A stretch of 64,000 nt of DNA from Myxococcus qinghaiensis (GCF_024198215.1 NZ_JAKCFA010000035.1:25516-89515); one strand, 5' to 3'; numbered from the stretch's first letter, positions 27,077 to 35,509 are shown. A program made the numbers and translations. Notes: generated from the letters alone by a model not told the origin.

Positions 27077-27466
27077 TTACGCCTTGCGCCGCACGCGCGC
27101 GTCCAGGCTCCACGGCCCTCCGCCGATGAGGGCCACCGCCACCATCACCGTGAGATAGAGCAGCGCCAGCTCCATGCGGCCAAACGGGTCCGCGCGGTGG
27201 CGGAACAGCGCCACCAGCATCGTGAAGCCCGCGAACAACGCCGCCGGCCGAGTGAAGAGGCCCACCGCCACGAGCACCCCACCCACCAGCTCCGCCAACG
27301 ACGCGCACCACGCGAAGAAGAGCGGAAAGGGAAACCCCAGCTCCGCCACGCCCGCGGCGAACTTGGACATGTCCCCGGTGACTTTCGCGAACCCGTGTCC
27401 CAGCGCCAGTACAATTCCAAACACCACGCGAATCAGCGTCCAGCCCAACGCCATTCTTCCGACCAT
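27077..27466 (-). CDS. DoxX family membrane protein
   Basis: 129 aa with four hydrophobic segments. ATG 27466 is preferred: GGGAGGACT sits 8 bases upstream. DoxX signature features: LGHGFAKVTGD near the first helix, a conserved Glu in helix 2 (SLAELVGGVLVAVGLFTRPAAL) and the terminal GGPWSLD. DoxX proteins are associated with thiosulphate/quinone redox or with sulphide-related stress; the role is not fixed by sequence. Confidence 0.88.
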   Translation of the reverse strand: MVGRMALGWTLIRVVFGIVLALGHGFAKVTGDMSKFAAGVAELGFPFPLFFAWCASLAELVGGVLVAVGLFTRPAALFAGFTMLVALFRHRADPFGRMELALLYLTVMVAVALIGGGPWSLDARVRRKA

Positions 27467-27509
27467 GCCGTAGTCCTCCCCTGCGTTGCCGCATCCTCGC
27501 ATGATGAAG

Positions 27510-27586
27510 TCGTGGCTCGAACCGAAGGATTTCCAGCGAGACGTTCATTCCCTGTCCTGCTGCGAATCGCAGCGGACGAGCCACGA
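27510..27586 (+). promoter_or_regulatory. Nested inverted repeats in the neprosin gene leader
   Basis: TCGTGGCTCG (27510-27519) and CGAGCCACGA (27577-27586) are perfect 10-bp complements enclosing 57 nt. Inside is a second near-palindrome, GCTGCGA-A-TCGCAGC (27559-27573). Both lie within 95 bp of the start codon at 27603, so they could fold in the mRNA leader or act as operators. Confidence 0.45.
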
Positions 27587-27602
27587 GCAAGAGGGGCGAC
27601 AT

Positions 27603-29015
27603 ATGCGTGAGCAGCGAAAGTCGTCGTACGTCCAGAACCGGGGGATGCGATGGGGAGTTGTGTCCTGGCTGTGTCTGGGCGCGGTGGGGTGTGGCGGAGT
27701 CGCCGGGCCCGAAGCCACCGGCGCCGAGCCGTCGTCGTCCGCGTCCGCGGGGCTGGTGGAGCGCGTGCGCGATTCGGCGGAGCTGGCGAAGATGAAGGAC
27801 TACGTCGACTCGCTCTACGACGCGAAGTCCGTGGTGCACCGCTTCACCAGCCAGGGCGGTGATGGCATCGACTGCGTGCCGCTGTACGCACAGCCCGCGC
27901 TGCGGCAGCCCGGCATGGAGCACCACCGCATCCAGCTCGCGCCGGGAACCGAGCCCGTGTCTCCCGAGCGCCTCGTTGCGTCTCCCACCGCGCCCGAGGC
28001 GAAGTGGCGGGCCCAGCCCGCGACGCTGGAGGGCCTGGAGACCGCGCCGGATGACCTGGACGCCACGGGTGCGCTGCGCCGCTGCCCGGAGGGCTCCGTG
28101 CCCATCGTCCGACTGACGCTCGACACGCTCAAGCGCTTCGAGTCGCTGGACGACTTCCGTCAGAAGGTCCCCGGCCACCTGCGCGGCAACGCCTCGGTGG
28201 AGACCGAAAAGCTGCGCTCGCTGGGGTACGCCACGCCGTCCGTGCGCGCCGGCCCCACGGACCTGCACCAGTACGCGCACGCTTCCCAGGGCGTGGCCAA
28301 CATGGGCGCGGAGGCCTTCTTCAACGTCTGGAGCCCGTACACGGAGCTGTCCAACGAGTTCAGCCTGTCGCAGATGTGGGTCGTCCGTGGCTCGGGCTCG
28401 ACGCTGGAGACGGTGGAGGCCGGCTGGCAGAAGTACCGGGACCTCTACGGGGATGACCGAGCGCGCCTCTTCATCTACTTCACGCCCGACAACTACGGCA
28501 GCGGCGGTTGCTACAACCTGAGCTGCGGCGCGTTCGTCCAGGTGAACAACACCGTCACCATTGGCGGCGGCTTCAACCAGTACAGCGTCTTCAACGGCCC
28601 GCAGTACGAGTTCAAGCTGATGTGGTTCAAGGATGGCACCACCGGCGCCTGGTGGCTGAAGTTCCAGGACATCTGGGTGGGCTACTACCCGCGCACGCGC
28701 TTCGACGCCGCGGGGTTGATGGACCGGGCCGACGTCATCGACTTCGGCGGTGAAATCATCGACAACCGCAATGGCAACCTCCACACGTCCACGGACATGG
28801 GCAGCGGCTCCTACCCGGGGCAGGGCTTCTCCTTCTCCGCCTATACGCGCAACATGCTCTACGTGGACACCGCCAACACCTACCGGGAGCCCGCGTCGCT
28901 GGGCGCCTGGCGCAATGACAGCAACTGCTACGACATCATCCAGGGCAACAACCCGGGTGGCTGGGGCCGGTACTTCTACTTCGGCGGCCCTGGCTACAAC
29001 GCCAACTGCACGTAG
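27603..29015 (+). CDS. Secreted lipoprotein peptidase of the neprosin (glutamic endopeptidase) family
   Basis: 470 aa. ATG 27603 follows GAGGGG. Hydrophobic signal with a lipobox-like GAVGCGG. The C-terminal 220 residues match neprosin (DUF239): an opening segment with NVWSPYTELSNEFSLSQMWV, the EAGWQKYRDLYGD motif that holds the first catalytic Glu, then CYNLSCGAFVQ, WWLKFQDIWVGYYP and the second-Glu region (DFGGEIIDN). The N-terminal 230 residues are probably a prosegment with Cys-containing loops. Neprosins of plants cleave after Pro; a predatory myxobacterium could use one as an extracellular digestive protease (inference). Confidence 0.82.
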   Translation: MREQRKSSYVQNRGMRWGVVSWLCLGAVGCGGVAGPEATGAEPSSSASAGLVERVRDSAELAKMKDYVDSLYDAKSVVHRFTSQGGDGIDCVPLYAQPALRQPGMEHHRIQLAPGTEPVSPERLVASPTAPEAKWRAQPATLEGLETAPDDLDATGALRRCPEGSVPIVRLTLDTLKRFESLDDFRQKVPGHLRGNASVETEKLRSLGYATPSVRAGPTDLHQYAHASQGVANMGAEAFFNVWSPYTELSNEFSLSQMWVVRGSGSTLETVEAGWQKYRDLYGDDRARLFIYFTPDNYGSGGCYNLSCGAFVQVNNTVTIGGGFNQYSVFNGPQYEFKLMWFKDGTTGAWWLKFQDIWVGYYPRTRFDAAGLMDRADVIDFGGEIIDNRNGNLHTSTDMGSGSYPGQGFSFSAYTRNMLYVDTANTYREPASLGAWRNDSNCYDIIQGNNPGGWGRYFYFGGPGYNANCT

Positions 29016-29036
29016 TCGCCACACCTCGTGACTCAG

Positions 29037-29071
29037 GCGGGGAGCGGGCGCCAGGCGTGCCCGCTCCCCGC
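29037..29071 (+). terminator. Strong 13-bp hairpin after the neprosin gene
   Basis: GCGGGGAGCGGGC and GCCCGCTCCCCGC are perfect complements with a 9-nt loop, starting 21 bp after the stop codon. A very stable intrinsic-terminator-like structure, though no T-run follows. Confidence 0.65.
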
Positions 29072-29256
29072 GCTCGCTGCTCCGTCGCAGGGAGTCGGGG
29101 CAGGGGCGCGGGCCATGGCTGGCCCAGCGCGCGCGTCGAGGTCAGCTTGAAGACTGGATGGGGGCCTCCTCTCACCGTGTCGGCCGGGCGAAGGGGCTCG
29201 GGCTCGCCTGGTGGTCAGGGTGGAGCCGAGCGGGGAGCCTCCGGAACGGGAGCGCC

Positions 29257-29571
29257 ATGCAGACCGAGAACCCAATCCTGGACCTGGACAAGGTGGACGA
29301 GGCGGTGAGTGGACGCATCGTCGAGGCAGGGCCGGACCACCTCACGGTCCACGACACCGGCGCGGGAGAGGACCTCACGCTGCGCATCGACGACCGCACC
29401 ACCTACGCCTGGACGGACTCGAGCAAGCGGGGGCAGTTGACTGACGAGGCCGAGGTCCGGGTGGGCTACTTCATCGCCGGAGGCGTGCACACGGCCGCCG
29501 AAATCATCGTGATGGACCCGGGAGCTGGCGAGTCCATCGCCGAGGAGACGCTGCCTGACCAGTACCAGTGA
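29257..29571 (+). CDS. Small hypothetical soluble protein
   Basis: 104 aa. ATG 29257 with GGGAG 4-8 bases upstream. Acidic and beta-rich: SGRIVEAGPDHLTVHDTGAGEDLTLRIDDRTTYAW looks like a small beta-barrel such as those of DUF5666-like or OB proteins. No signal peptide and no Cys. Convergent with the Hsp70 gene. Function unknown. Confidence 0.65.
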   Translation: MQTENPILDLDKVDEAVSGRIVEAGPDHLTVHDTGAGEDLTLRIDDRTTYAWTDSSKRGQLTDEAEVRVGYFIAGGVHTAAEIIVMDPGAGESIAEETLPDQYQ

Positions 29572-29609
29572 GCCGCACCAGGCGTCCTCCGGAAGGCCGC
29601 CCCCGTGCG

Positions 29610-31124
29610 CTACGAGGCGCGCTTGGGGGCGCGCAGGTCGGTGATGGGCAGCGGGTGACGCGTGCCATGGGGCGAGACGAGGGCCGCGTTGAGGACGAAG
29701 TCCTGGCCCATGCGCAGCTCCAGGGTGGTGGGCCCCTTGTGCGTGGTGCGCCAGTCCAGGTCGATTCGCACGGTGCCGAGCAGCTCGCGGTCCACCGTGG
29801 TGGTGTCGAGCGACTCGAAGAGGGCGACGGAGATGGGGCCGGGGATGAGCGGCAGCTCCAGCGTGACGGACTTCGTAGCGGGCACGGGGGTGTTGGCGGG
29901 GATGACCTCGTGCTGCGCGCCGCCGGGCACCATGATGCCGATGGGCATGGGGACCACGTCCGCCAGCCCGCTGATGCCGCGCGCCAGGTTGCGCCCCAGA
30001 ATCGCCGCGCCCACGGCCACGCCCAGCTCCGGGTTGACCTCCTTCTCCGAGGACAGGCGCTTGAAGTGGGCGAAGCGCTGGCGGATGACGGGCATGCGCG
30101 TCTGGCCGCCCACCAGCACCAGCTCGTCCACCTGCTCGGCCTTCAGCTTGGCGCGCTCCAGCACGTCGTCGCACGCGGACGCGGCGCGCTCGATGAGCTG
30201 GAACACCATCTCCTCCAGCTGCTTGCGCGTGAGCGTGTAGTCGAAGTCGACGAAGCCGCCGTCCTTCTGGGCGATGCAGGGCACGCGCAGCACGGTGGAG
30301 TCCTTCGCGCTGAGCATCATCTTCGCGGACTCGGCGGCGAACACCAGCCGCTGCATCACCACCTGGTTGCCGCGCAGGTCGATGCCGTGCTGGCGCTGGA
30401 AGTCCGTCACCAGCATCTCGACGATGCGCTCATCGAAGTTGGCGCCACCCAGGAACGCGTCACCGCCGGTGGCCAGCACCTTCACCACGCGGTTCTGCAC
30501 CGCGAGCAGCGTGGCGTCGAACGTGCCGCCGCCCAGGTCGAACACCATCACCGTCTGCTCGGGGTTTCGCAGGTTGGCGTAGTACAGCGCCGCCGCCGTG
30601 GGCTCGTTGACGATGGCGCGCACCTGGAGCCCGCACTGCTGGGCGGCCTGTCGCACCGCCTCGCGCTGGCGGATGCTGGCGTGCGCGGGCACGGTGAGCA
30701 CGCACTCGCGGAAGGGCTCCCCGGCCGTGTGGGTCGCCAGCGTGAGCATCTGCCGGATGACCAGCTGGGTGACGTCCGTCAGCGACGTCTGCTTCCCGTA
30801 CATCGTCACCGCGGTGTAGCCGTCCGGGGCCTCCACCAGCTCGAAGGCGTACTTGTCCTTGTGCTGCGTCACGTACTCGGACTGGAAGCGGCGGCCCAGG
30901 AAGCGCTTGGCGCCGAAGACGGTGTGCCGTGGGTCGTCGATGATCTGCCGCCGCGCCGCGTGGCCGACGATGGCCTTGTCCGCCGCGTGGAACCACACCA
31001 CCGAAGGCAGCGTGAAGCTCTTGTCCGTCACGGGCACCAACCGCAGCTTGCCCGCCTTGTCGAAGAAGGCCGCCGAGGTGTTGGTGGTCCCGAAGTCGAT
31101 TCCGAGGATGGGGGCCGTGCTCAT
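29610..31124 (-). CDS. Short Hsp70/DnaK-family ATPase
   Basis: 504 aa. The actin-like ATPase domain is complete: DFGTTNTSAA (phosphate 1), FDLGGGTFDATLL (phosphate 2) and VLVGGQTRMPVIRQ (adenosine motif). The substrate-binding domain is present but short, and the alpha-helical lid seen in DnaK (about 640 aa) is missing. Myxobacteria carry many such divergent Hsp70s; this one is not next to dnaJ or grpE. Probably a specialised chaperone or regulatory ATPase. ATG 31124 with GGAGGAGA very close. Confidence 0.92.
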   Translation of the reverse strand: MSTAPILGIDFGTTNTSAAFFDKAGKLRLVPVTDKSFTLPSVVWFHAADKAIVGHAARRQIIDDPRHTVFGAKRFLGRRFQSEYVTQHKDKYAFELVEAPDGYTAVTMYGKQTSLTDVTQLVIRQMLTLATHTAGEPFRECVLTVPAHASIRQREAVRQAAQQCGLQVRAIVNEPTAAALYYANLRNPEQTVMVFDLGGGTFDATLLAVQNRVVKVLATGGDAFLGGANFDERIVEMLVTDFQRQHGIDLRGNQVVMQRLVFAAESAKMMLSAKDSTVLRVPCIAQKDGGFVDFDYTLTRKQLEEMVFQLIERAASACDDVLERAKLKAEQVDELVLVGGQTRMPVIRQRFAHFKRLSSEKEVNPELGVAVGAAILGRNLARGISGLADVVPMPIGIMVPGGAQHEVIPANTPVPATKSVTLELPLIPGPISVALFESLDTTTVDRELLGTVRIDLDWRTTHKGPTTLELRMGQDFVLNAALVSPHGTRHPLPITDLRAPKRAS

Positions 31125-31223
31125 TCTCCTCCGAGTCTCCCATGTCCTGAGCGACGGTTCAGCCCCGGAGAGGTGTTGTTCCCCGGGCGCGCGACTTTTT
31201 GTGCCCGCTCGCTGCCATTTCCA

Positions 31224-31238
31224 CCACCCCGGGGGTGG
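31224..31238 (-). terminator. Small palindromic hairpin after the XRE-cupin gene
   Basis: CCACCCC-G-GGGGTGG, 6 bp past the regulator's stop codon. The loop of one base makes it a poor RNA hairpin unless the ends fray, so this is a low-confidence terminator call. Confidence 0.25.
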
Positions 31239-31244
31239 GTGTCC

Positions 31245-31817
31245 CTAGACATGCTCCATCAGCATGACGGCCACGGTATGAGGTGCGAGCGCCTCGTAGG
31301 TGTGGGGCACGTCGCCGGAGAAGGTCGCGTAGTCGCCGGGGCCCAGCTCCACGGAGGCATCGGTGGGGCCCGCGCGCAGGCGGCCCTTGCTGACGACCAG
31401 GTGCTCGACGCTGCCGGGGATGTGGGGCTGGGCGTGGCGGGCGGCGCCGGGCTCCAGGTTGATGACGTAGAGGTCCCTGCGCGCGCCGGGAGGGCAGGCG
31501 GACAGCATGATGCCGGTGAAGTGGGCCTGCTCGGAGCGGATGGCGGCGCCCTCGCCCGCGCGGATGACGCGCACCTCGCGGGTGGGCGGGTCGACCAGGC
31601 GGCTGAAGGGCACGCCCAGGGCCACGGCCAGTGCCCACAGCGTCTCGATGCTGGGGTTGCCGCTACCGGCCTCCAACTGGGACAGCGTGGACTTGGAGAT
31701 GTTGGCGCGCCGGGCCAGCTCCGACAGCGACACGTCCGCGCGCTCCCGCTCCCGGCGCAGGGCGATGGCGATGGCATCCAGCGGGCTGGGTGGCTTGGGC
31801 GTTCGTTTTACCGGCAT
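31245..31817 (-). CDS. XRE-family transcriptional regulator with cupin sensor domain
   Basis: 190 aa. HTH_3 domain (about 14-70) with LSELARRANISKSTLSQLEAG and SIETLWALAVALGV, then a cupin_2 domain (about 110-190) with HIPGSVEHLVV, LGPGDYATFSGDVPHTYEA. Such regulators bind a small ligand in the cupin and control an adjacent transporter gene. It is divergent from azlCD, with a perfect inverted repeat between the two starts, which fits repression of azlCD and itself. ATG 31817 chosen. Confidence 0.9.
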   Translation of the reverse strand: MPVKRTPKPPSPLDAIAIALRRERERADVSLSELARRANISKSTLSQLEAGSGNPSIETLWALAVALGVPFSRLVDPPTREVRVIRAGEGAAIRSEQAHFTGIMLSACPPGARRDLYVINLEPGAARHAQPHIPGSVEHLVVSKGRLRAGPTDASVELGPGDYATFSGDVPHTYEALAPHTVAVMLMEHV

Positions 31818-31818
31818 G

Positions 31819-31840
31819 GTCGTTCTTATTGACGAACGAC
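31819..31840. promoter_or_regulatory. Candidate operator between the XRE-cupin gene and azlCD
   Basis: GTCGTTC / GAACGAC, perfect 7-bp arms with an 8-bp AT-rich spacer (TTATTGAC). It starts 2 bp upstream of the regulator's ATG and ends 25 bp before azlC's ATG, exactly where a dimeric HTH protein would control both genes. A TTGACG (31829-31834) in it could be a -35 element toward azlC. Confidence 0.6.
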
Positions 31841-31864
31841 AGGCTTCTGTCCACATTGGTGCGC

Positions 31865-32557
31865 ATGGGAAACGTGGATCGCGCCCTCGTCCGGGATGTG
31901 GGTGCCGTGGCGCTGGCGTCCGGAGTGGTGGGCGTGTCGTTTGGCGCGCTCGCGGTGGCGGCGGGGCTGTCGGTGTGGATGGCCCTGTTCATGTCGGTGG
32001 TGGTGTTCGCGGGGGGCGCGCAGTTCGTCGCGGTGGGCATGGTGGCGGCGGGGGCCACGCCGGTGGCGGCGGTGTTCGCGGGGCTGTTGCTCAACGCGCG
32101 GCATCTGCCGTTCGGAATGGCGGTGGCGGACGTGCTGGGGAAGCGGTGGCCCATGCGGTTGTTGGGCGCGCACTTGATGGTGGATGAGTCGGTGGCCTTC
32201 GCCCTGGCGCAGCGCGAGCCGGGGCGCAAGCGCGCCGCCTATTGGTTGTGTGGGGGCATGCTGTTCGTGGCGTGGAATATGGGCGTCGTGGTGGGCGGCT
32301 GGGCGGGTCGCACGGTGGGCAACCCGGAGCTCCTGGGGCTCGACGCGGCGTTCCCCGCGAGCATGCTCGCGCTGCTGTTGCCGTCGCTGCTTCCGCCCAA
32401 GGAGGCGGACGCGTCCGAGGTGGTGAAGCGCAAGGCCACCAAGGGGCGGCGGGTGGCGCTGGTGGGCGCGCTCATCGCCCTGGCGGCGACGCCGTTGTTG
32501 CCCGCGGGTGTGCCGGTGTTGCTGTCGATTCTCGCCGTGGGAGTGGCCCTGCGATGA
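31865..32557 (+). CDS. azlC: AzlC-family amino-acid exporter large subunit
   Basis: 230 aa, typical AzlC size, about six to eight hydrophobic segments. Family motifs: VGVSFGALAVAAGLS, FAGGAQFVAVGM, LLLNARHLPFGMAVAD and HLMVDESVAFALA. With AzlD it forms the branched-chain amino-acid (BrnFE-like) exporter. ATG 31865 is inferred; GTG 31859 is an alternative. The stop overlaps the azlD start (ATGA). Confidence 0.93.
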   Translation: MGNVDRALVRDVGAVALASGVVGVSFGALAVAAGLSVWMALFMSVVVFAGGAQFVAVGMVAAGATPVAAVFAGLLLNARHLPFGMAVADVLGKRWPMRLLGAHLMVDESVAFALAQREPGRKRAAYWLCGGMLFVAWNMGVVVGGWAGRTVGNPELLGLDAAFPASMLALLLPSLLPPKEADASEVVKRKATKGRRVALVGALIALAATPLLPAGVPVLLSILAVGVALR

Positions 32558-32862
32558 CGCTGTTGCCCATTCTGGTGTTGGCGGTAGGGACGTTCGGCTT
32601 TCGCATCGCGGGGCCGTTGTTGAGCGAGCGGCTCCAGCTGTCAGCGAGGGTGCAGGAGCTGATGTCCATGGCGACCATCGCGATGCTGGCGGCGCTGGTG
32701 GCCACGTCGACGTTGATGGCGCAGGGAGGCTTCGCGGGGTGGGCGCGGCCGGCGGGGGTGTTCGTCGGTGCGCTCTTGGCCTGGCGTCGGCTGCCCTTCA
32801 TCGCGGTGGTGGTGGCGGCGGCCGTCACCGCGGCGGGACTGCGCCTGCTCGGGGTTCCGTAG
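32554..32862 (+). CDS. azlD: AzlD-family amino-acid exporter small subunit
   Basis: 102 aa with four hydrophobic helices, overlapping azlC by 4 bp. TFGFRIAGPLL and the final GLRLLG are family features. AzlD is needed with AzlC for export of branched-chain amino acids and analogues. The presumed regulator is the divergent XRE-cupin gene. Confidence 0.9.
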   Translation: MTLLPILVLAVGTFGFRIAGPLLSERLQLSARVQELMSMATIAMLAALVATSTLMAQGGFAGWARPAGVFVGALLAWRRLPFIAVVVAAAVTAAGLRLLGVP

Positions 32863-32877
32863 CACTGAGAGGAACAG

Positions 32878-32904
32878 GGCCCGCTCCGGAACAGGGAGCG
32901 GGCC
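32878..32904. terminator. 10-bp hairpin between convergent azlD and a lipoprotein gene
   Basis: GGCCCGCTCC and GGAGCGGGCC form a perfect stem with a 7-nt loop, 15 bp after the azlD stop and 10 bp before the stop of the minus-strand gene. Probable bidirectional terminator. Confidence 0.6.
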
Positions 32905-32913
32905 GTGAGGCCC

Positions 32914-33177
32914 TCAGGGACAGGTGCCCTGGTTGTATCGCTTGGGATAGGGCGTCAGGGCCCCGGTGAAGACCGGCTCCGCGCCACACGTGCACTGCAT
33001 CGTGCCGAGCACCGTCGTATAGGTCTTGTCGTAATACTTGATGAGGTACTGGCTGTCGCAGACGGCCTGCGCGGACACCTCACCCTCGGGCGAGGGGACT
33101 TCGGTTCCGCCTTCGTTTCCACCACCGCAGCCGACCAACAGTGCCGCCGCCAGCAATCCTCCGACAATGCCTCGCAT
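32914..33177 (-). CDS. Small Cys-rich lipoprotein (DUF6289-like)
   Basis: 87 aa. ATG 33177 with GGAGGAC upstream. Signal peptide with lipobox LVGC. The mature part has Cys pairs (VCDS, MQCTCGAEP, GTCP) and a Tyr-rich repeat-like stretch (YLIKYYDKTYTTVLGT) that resembles DUF6289, a small secreted family I recall by pattern only. Function unknown; probably an outer-surface lipoprotein. Confidence 0.7.
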   Translation of the reverse strand: MRGIVGGLLAAALLVGCGGGNEGGTEVPSPEGEVSAQAVCDSQYLIKYYDKTYTTVLGTMQCTCGAEPVFTGALTPYPKRYNQGTCP

Positions 33178-33310
33178 GCGTCCTCCAGGAACGGGTCTCA
33201 GGTGCGTGTTGCACGTCGAGATTAGGTGATTGAACACGCCACTGAAACCTCGCGGCCGATGACGCGGCGCGCCCCTGGTTTTGCAGACAACCGTGGACGA
33301 AACCTTCAGT

Positions 33311-33322
33311 CTGTCTAGACAG
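33311..33322. promoter_or_regulatory. 12-bp perfect palindrome, candidate operator
   Basis: CTGTCTAGACAG, central in the 219-bp divergent region between the DUF6289-like lipoprotein (-) and the 468-aa lipoprotein (+). Its length and position suit a homodimeric regulator. Confidence 0.4.
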
Positions 33323-33396
33323 CGAAGCGGTTCGTGAGTGACGAATCAAGCAACCGACCTGGCGCCAGCCGCCGTGAGTCGTGGTAGCTGCGATAC

Positions 33397-34803
33397 ATGA
33401 GAACGAACGGACGATGGTTCGGATTGACGTTGCTGACGGCAGCCCTCTGCCTCGCGGCCTGTGACTCGGACGACGACACCCCGGGGCCGGATGACGCGGG
33501 CGTGGGGGATGCCGGCACGGCGGACGCCGGAGGCTCGGATGCAGGGGCCGACGCTGGCCCCACGGACCCCAGCTCCGAGCAGGGTGACGGCGTCTCTCGC
33601 GAGTCCACGGTGGTGGGTGGACACTCGGTGGACCGCTACACGTGGACGGACTCGCGGGGTCGCCCTCGCACGGTGTCGCTGAAGCGGCAGACGTCCGCGG
33701 GCAATGGCGGCTATGCCGTCCAGTTGACCTATCAGGTCCAGGCCGGCGCGGACTGGCGCACGGTGACGGTGGATGGCACGGCGGGCGGTGAGAGCGGCTT
33801 CGGCTACTTCGTCGGACACGAGCTGTACCGCACGTTCGACAACGGCGCGTCCGGCACCATCGCGGGGCTGCATGGAGAGGATGACTCGCCGCTGGGGTAT
33901 GGCTTCGCGGTGCAGGGCTCGCACTCGGCCATCCTCCCGGGCTCCACGTCCGCCAGCCACACCTTCACGACGGCCTATCCGAAGTGGGGCACCCGCGTCG
34001 CCATGCCGGATGTGACGGCGAATACGCCCGCGGCGCTGGCGGCCCATCAGAAGTTCATGGTGCCCATCACCCTGCGGTGGGTGTTCGAGAAGGGCACGGA
34101 CTTCCCGCGCCTCGACACCCGGTTGGACCTGGGCGAGGCGGTGGCGGGGCAGCTGTCCTTCGACATGCGCGGGCCCTACGGCGTCGTGGAGTTCGCGGAC
34201 TCGGACACCCAGGCCCCGCTCAGCAACGTGCAGTGGGGTGACACGCGCAATCACTTCACCACGCAGGCCCCCGTGGCGGGCTCGTTGACGACGCAGGCGA
34301 ACTGGACGTGGAACGAGCCCATCGGCGCCACGCGCAAGTATCACAGCCTGCTCGCGCGCCACTCGGGCACGGGCGTGCTGTACGAGCTGGGCCTCGTCGA
34401 GTTGAAGCTGGGCCAGGACGCGGGGCTCGTATACGGCGGCTACAGCACCAACAACGGCTCGACGAAGGCGGCCACGGGACGGGCGCTGTTGAGCGGGGAC
34501 TTCTCCGCGGGCGAGTGGCCCTTCCAGTCCGCGCAGTACAGCGGACTCAATCCGAACACGGGCGTGACGGGGAAGAAGTTCGCGTGGGGCTCCAGCCCGT
34601 TCTACGGCTCGGCGCTCGCCAGCGTGTACTTCAACAACGACTTCAGCTCGCCCATCAGCGCCTTCCCCGCGAGCAAGGCGCTGCTCTACCGGACCTGCGT
34701 GGTGCTGGGCGTCTCACCCTTCACCGACGCGAGCCGGAAGTCCCTGACGCGCACGGTGGCGGAGAGCGCGTCCCCGAGCTGCGCGACGGCCGAGCCGCTC
34801 TGA
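33397..34803 (+). CDS. Large lipoprotein with Asp/Ala-Gly repeat linker
   Basis: 468 aa. Signal peptide with lipobox LAAC, then an acidic low-complexity stretch (residues about 23-60) made of DAG/DAGG/DAGAD units, a common spacer in myxobacterial surface lipoproteins. The remaining 400 residues form a beta-rich domain (SGFGYFVGHELYRTFDNGASG, FDMRGPYGVVEFADSD, HFTTQAPVAG) with no recognised motif. Probably an outer-membrane surface protein. Confidence 0.82.
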   Translation: MRTNGRWFGLTLLTAALCLAACDSDDDTPGPDDAGVGDAGTADAGGSDAGADAGPTDPSSEQGDGVSRESTVVGGHSVDRYTWTDSRGRPRTVSLKRQTSAGNGGYAVQLTYQVQAGADWRTVTVDGTAGGESGFGYFVGHELYRTFDNGASGTIAGLHGEDDSPLGYGFAVQGSHSAILPGSTSASHTFTTAYPKWGTRVAMPDVTANTPAALAAHQKFMVPITLRWVFEKGTDFPRLDTRLDLGEAVAGQLSFDMRGPYGVVEFADSDTQAPLSNVQWGDTRNHFTTQAPVAGSLTTQANWTWNEPIGATRKYHSLLARHSGTGVLYELGLVELKLGQDAGLVYGGYSTNNGSTKAATGRALLSGDFSAGEWPFQSAQYSGLNPNTGVTGKKFAWGSSPFYGSALASVYFNNDFSSPISAFPASKALLYRTCVVLGVSPFTDASRKSLTRTVAESASPSCATAEPL

Positions 34804-34996
34804 GTCTGGTTGGAAGTCCATCTTCACCAAGGCTGGGGTCCGCAGCCGTCGGGAGTTCATGCCCGGCTCGTGGGGACCTCGGCCGCGCTGGCTCCGGGCG
34901 CCATCACCGCCAGGGGCGCCTGATGCGAATCAATCCCAGGCCGGCCAAGGGGCCCCTCCGCACTCAAGCGGGGGGGGGCGATGATAGGCTGAGACC

Positions 34997-35494
34997 ATGA
35001 AGACGTTGATGGATTGGCTCATGATTCTCCTGCCATTCGCCGGGCTTGTCTTGCTCTGGGTCGTCTCGATGGTGCGCGAGAATCAGCGAGCCGAAAAGCT
35101 ATACCAGTTCATCGAGGAGGGCGCGCTGAACGAGGTCCAGTCCATGTTCTCGAAGCAGGCTTTCCCGAACCTGCGAACACTGGTCGTCGCGCGCTCCATC
35201 GAAAGAGCCGTTGAAGCAAGACAGCCTGCTGTCCTCGACTATCTCCTGAGCACGGACCTGAAGCTGCTGACGTCTGCTCAGAAGCTCGGTTCGTTCCTCC
35301 ACGAGCAGTCACTGCGAGGTGGCTGGAGAGGCCTTGTGCTCTGGCGGTTTCGAACCGCGCATCAATTCGAGCCCTGGAGGGATTTGAGCAAGAAGGACAA
35401 ATCGAAGTTGAGGAACAGGGCCTCTCGCGGCGGTATGGCGGAGGCCTCAAAAGCCCAGCTTCGTCATGAGCTGGGCCGATGGACTGTTTCATGA
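34997..35494 (+). CDS. Small membrane-anchored hypothetical protein
   Basis: 165 aa. One transmembrane segment at residues 8-25 followed by a helical cytoplasmic or periplasmic domain (ERAVEARQPAVLDYLLSTDLKLL). No homologue recalled. Codon use is noticeably less GC-biased than its neighbours (AAG, GAA and AAT choices), hinting at recent acquisition. A clear Shine-Dalgarno is absent. Convergent with crdA, 15 bp apart. Confidence 0.6.
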   Translation: MKTLMDWLMILLPFAGLVLLWVVSMVRENQRAEKLYQFIEEGALNEVQSMFSKQAFPNLRTLVVARSIERAVEARQPAVLDYLLSTDLKLLTSAQKLGSFLHEQSLRGGWRGLVLWRFRTAHQFEPWRDLSKKDKSKLRNRASRGGMAEASKAQLRHELGRWTVS

Positions 35495-35509
35495 CGGAGG
35501 CAACGTGGG

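Noticed and set aside
29568..31832. 754-codon plus-strand frame over the Hsp70 and XRE-cupin genes
   Set aside because: Spans two genes antisense, no domain signature, typical GC-skew artefact.
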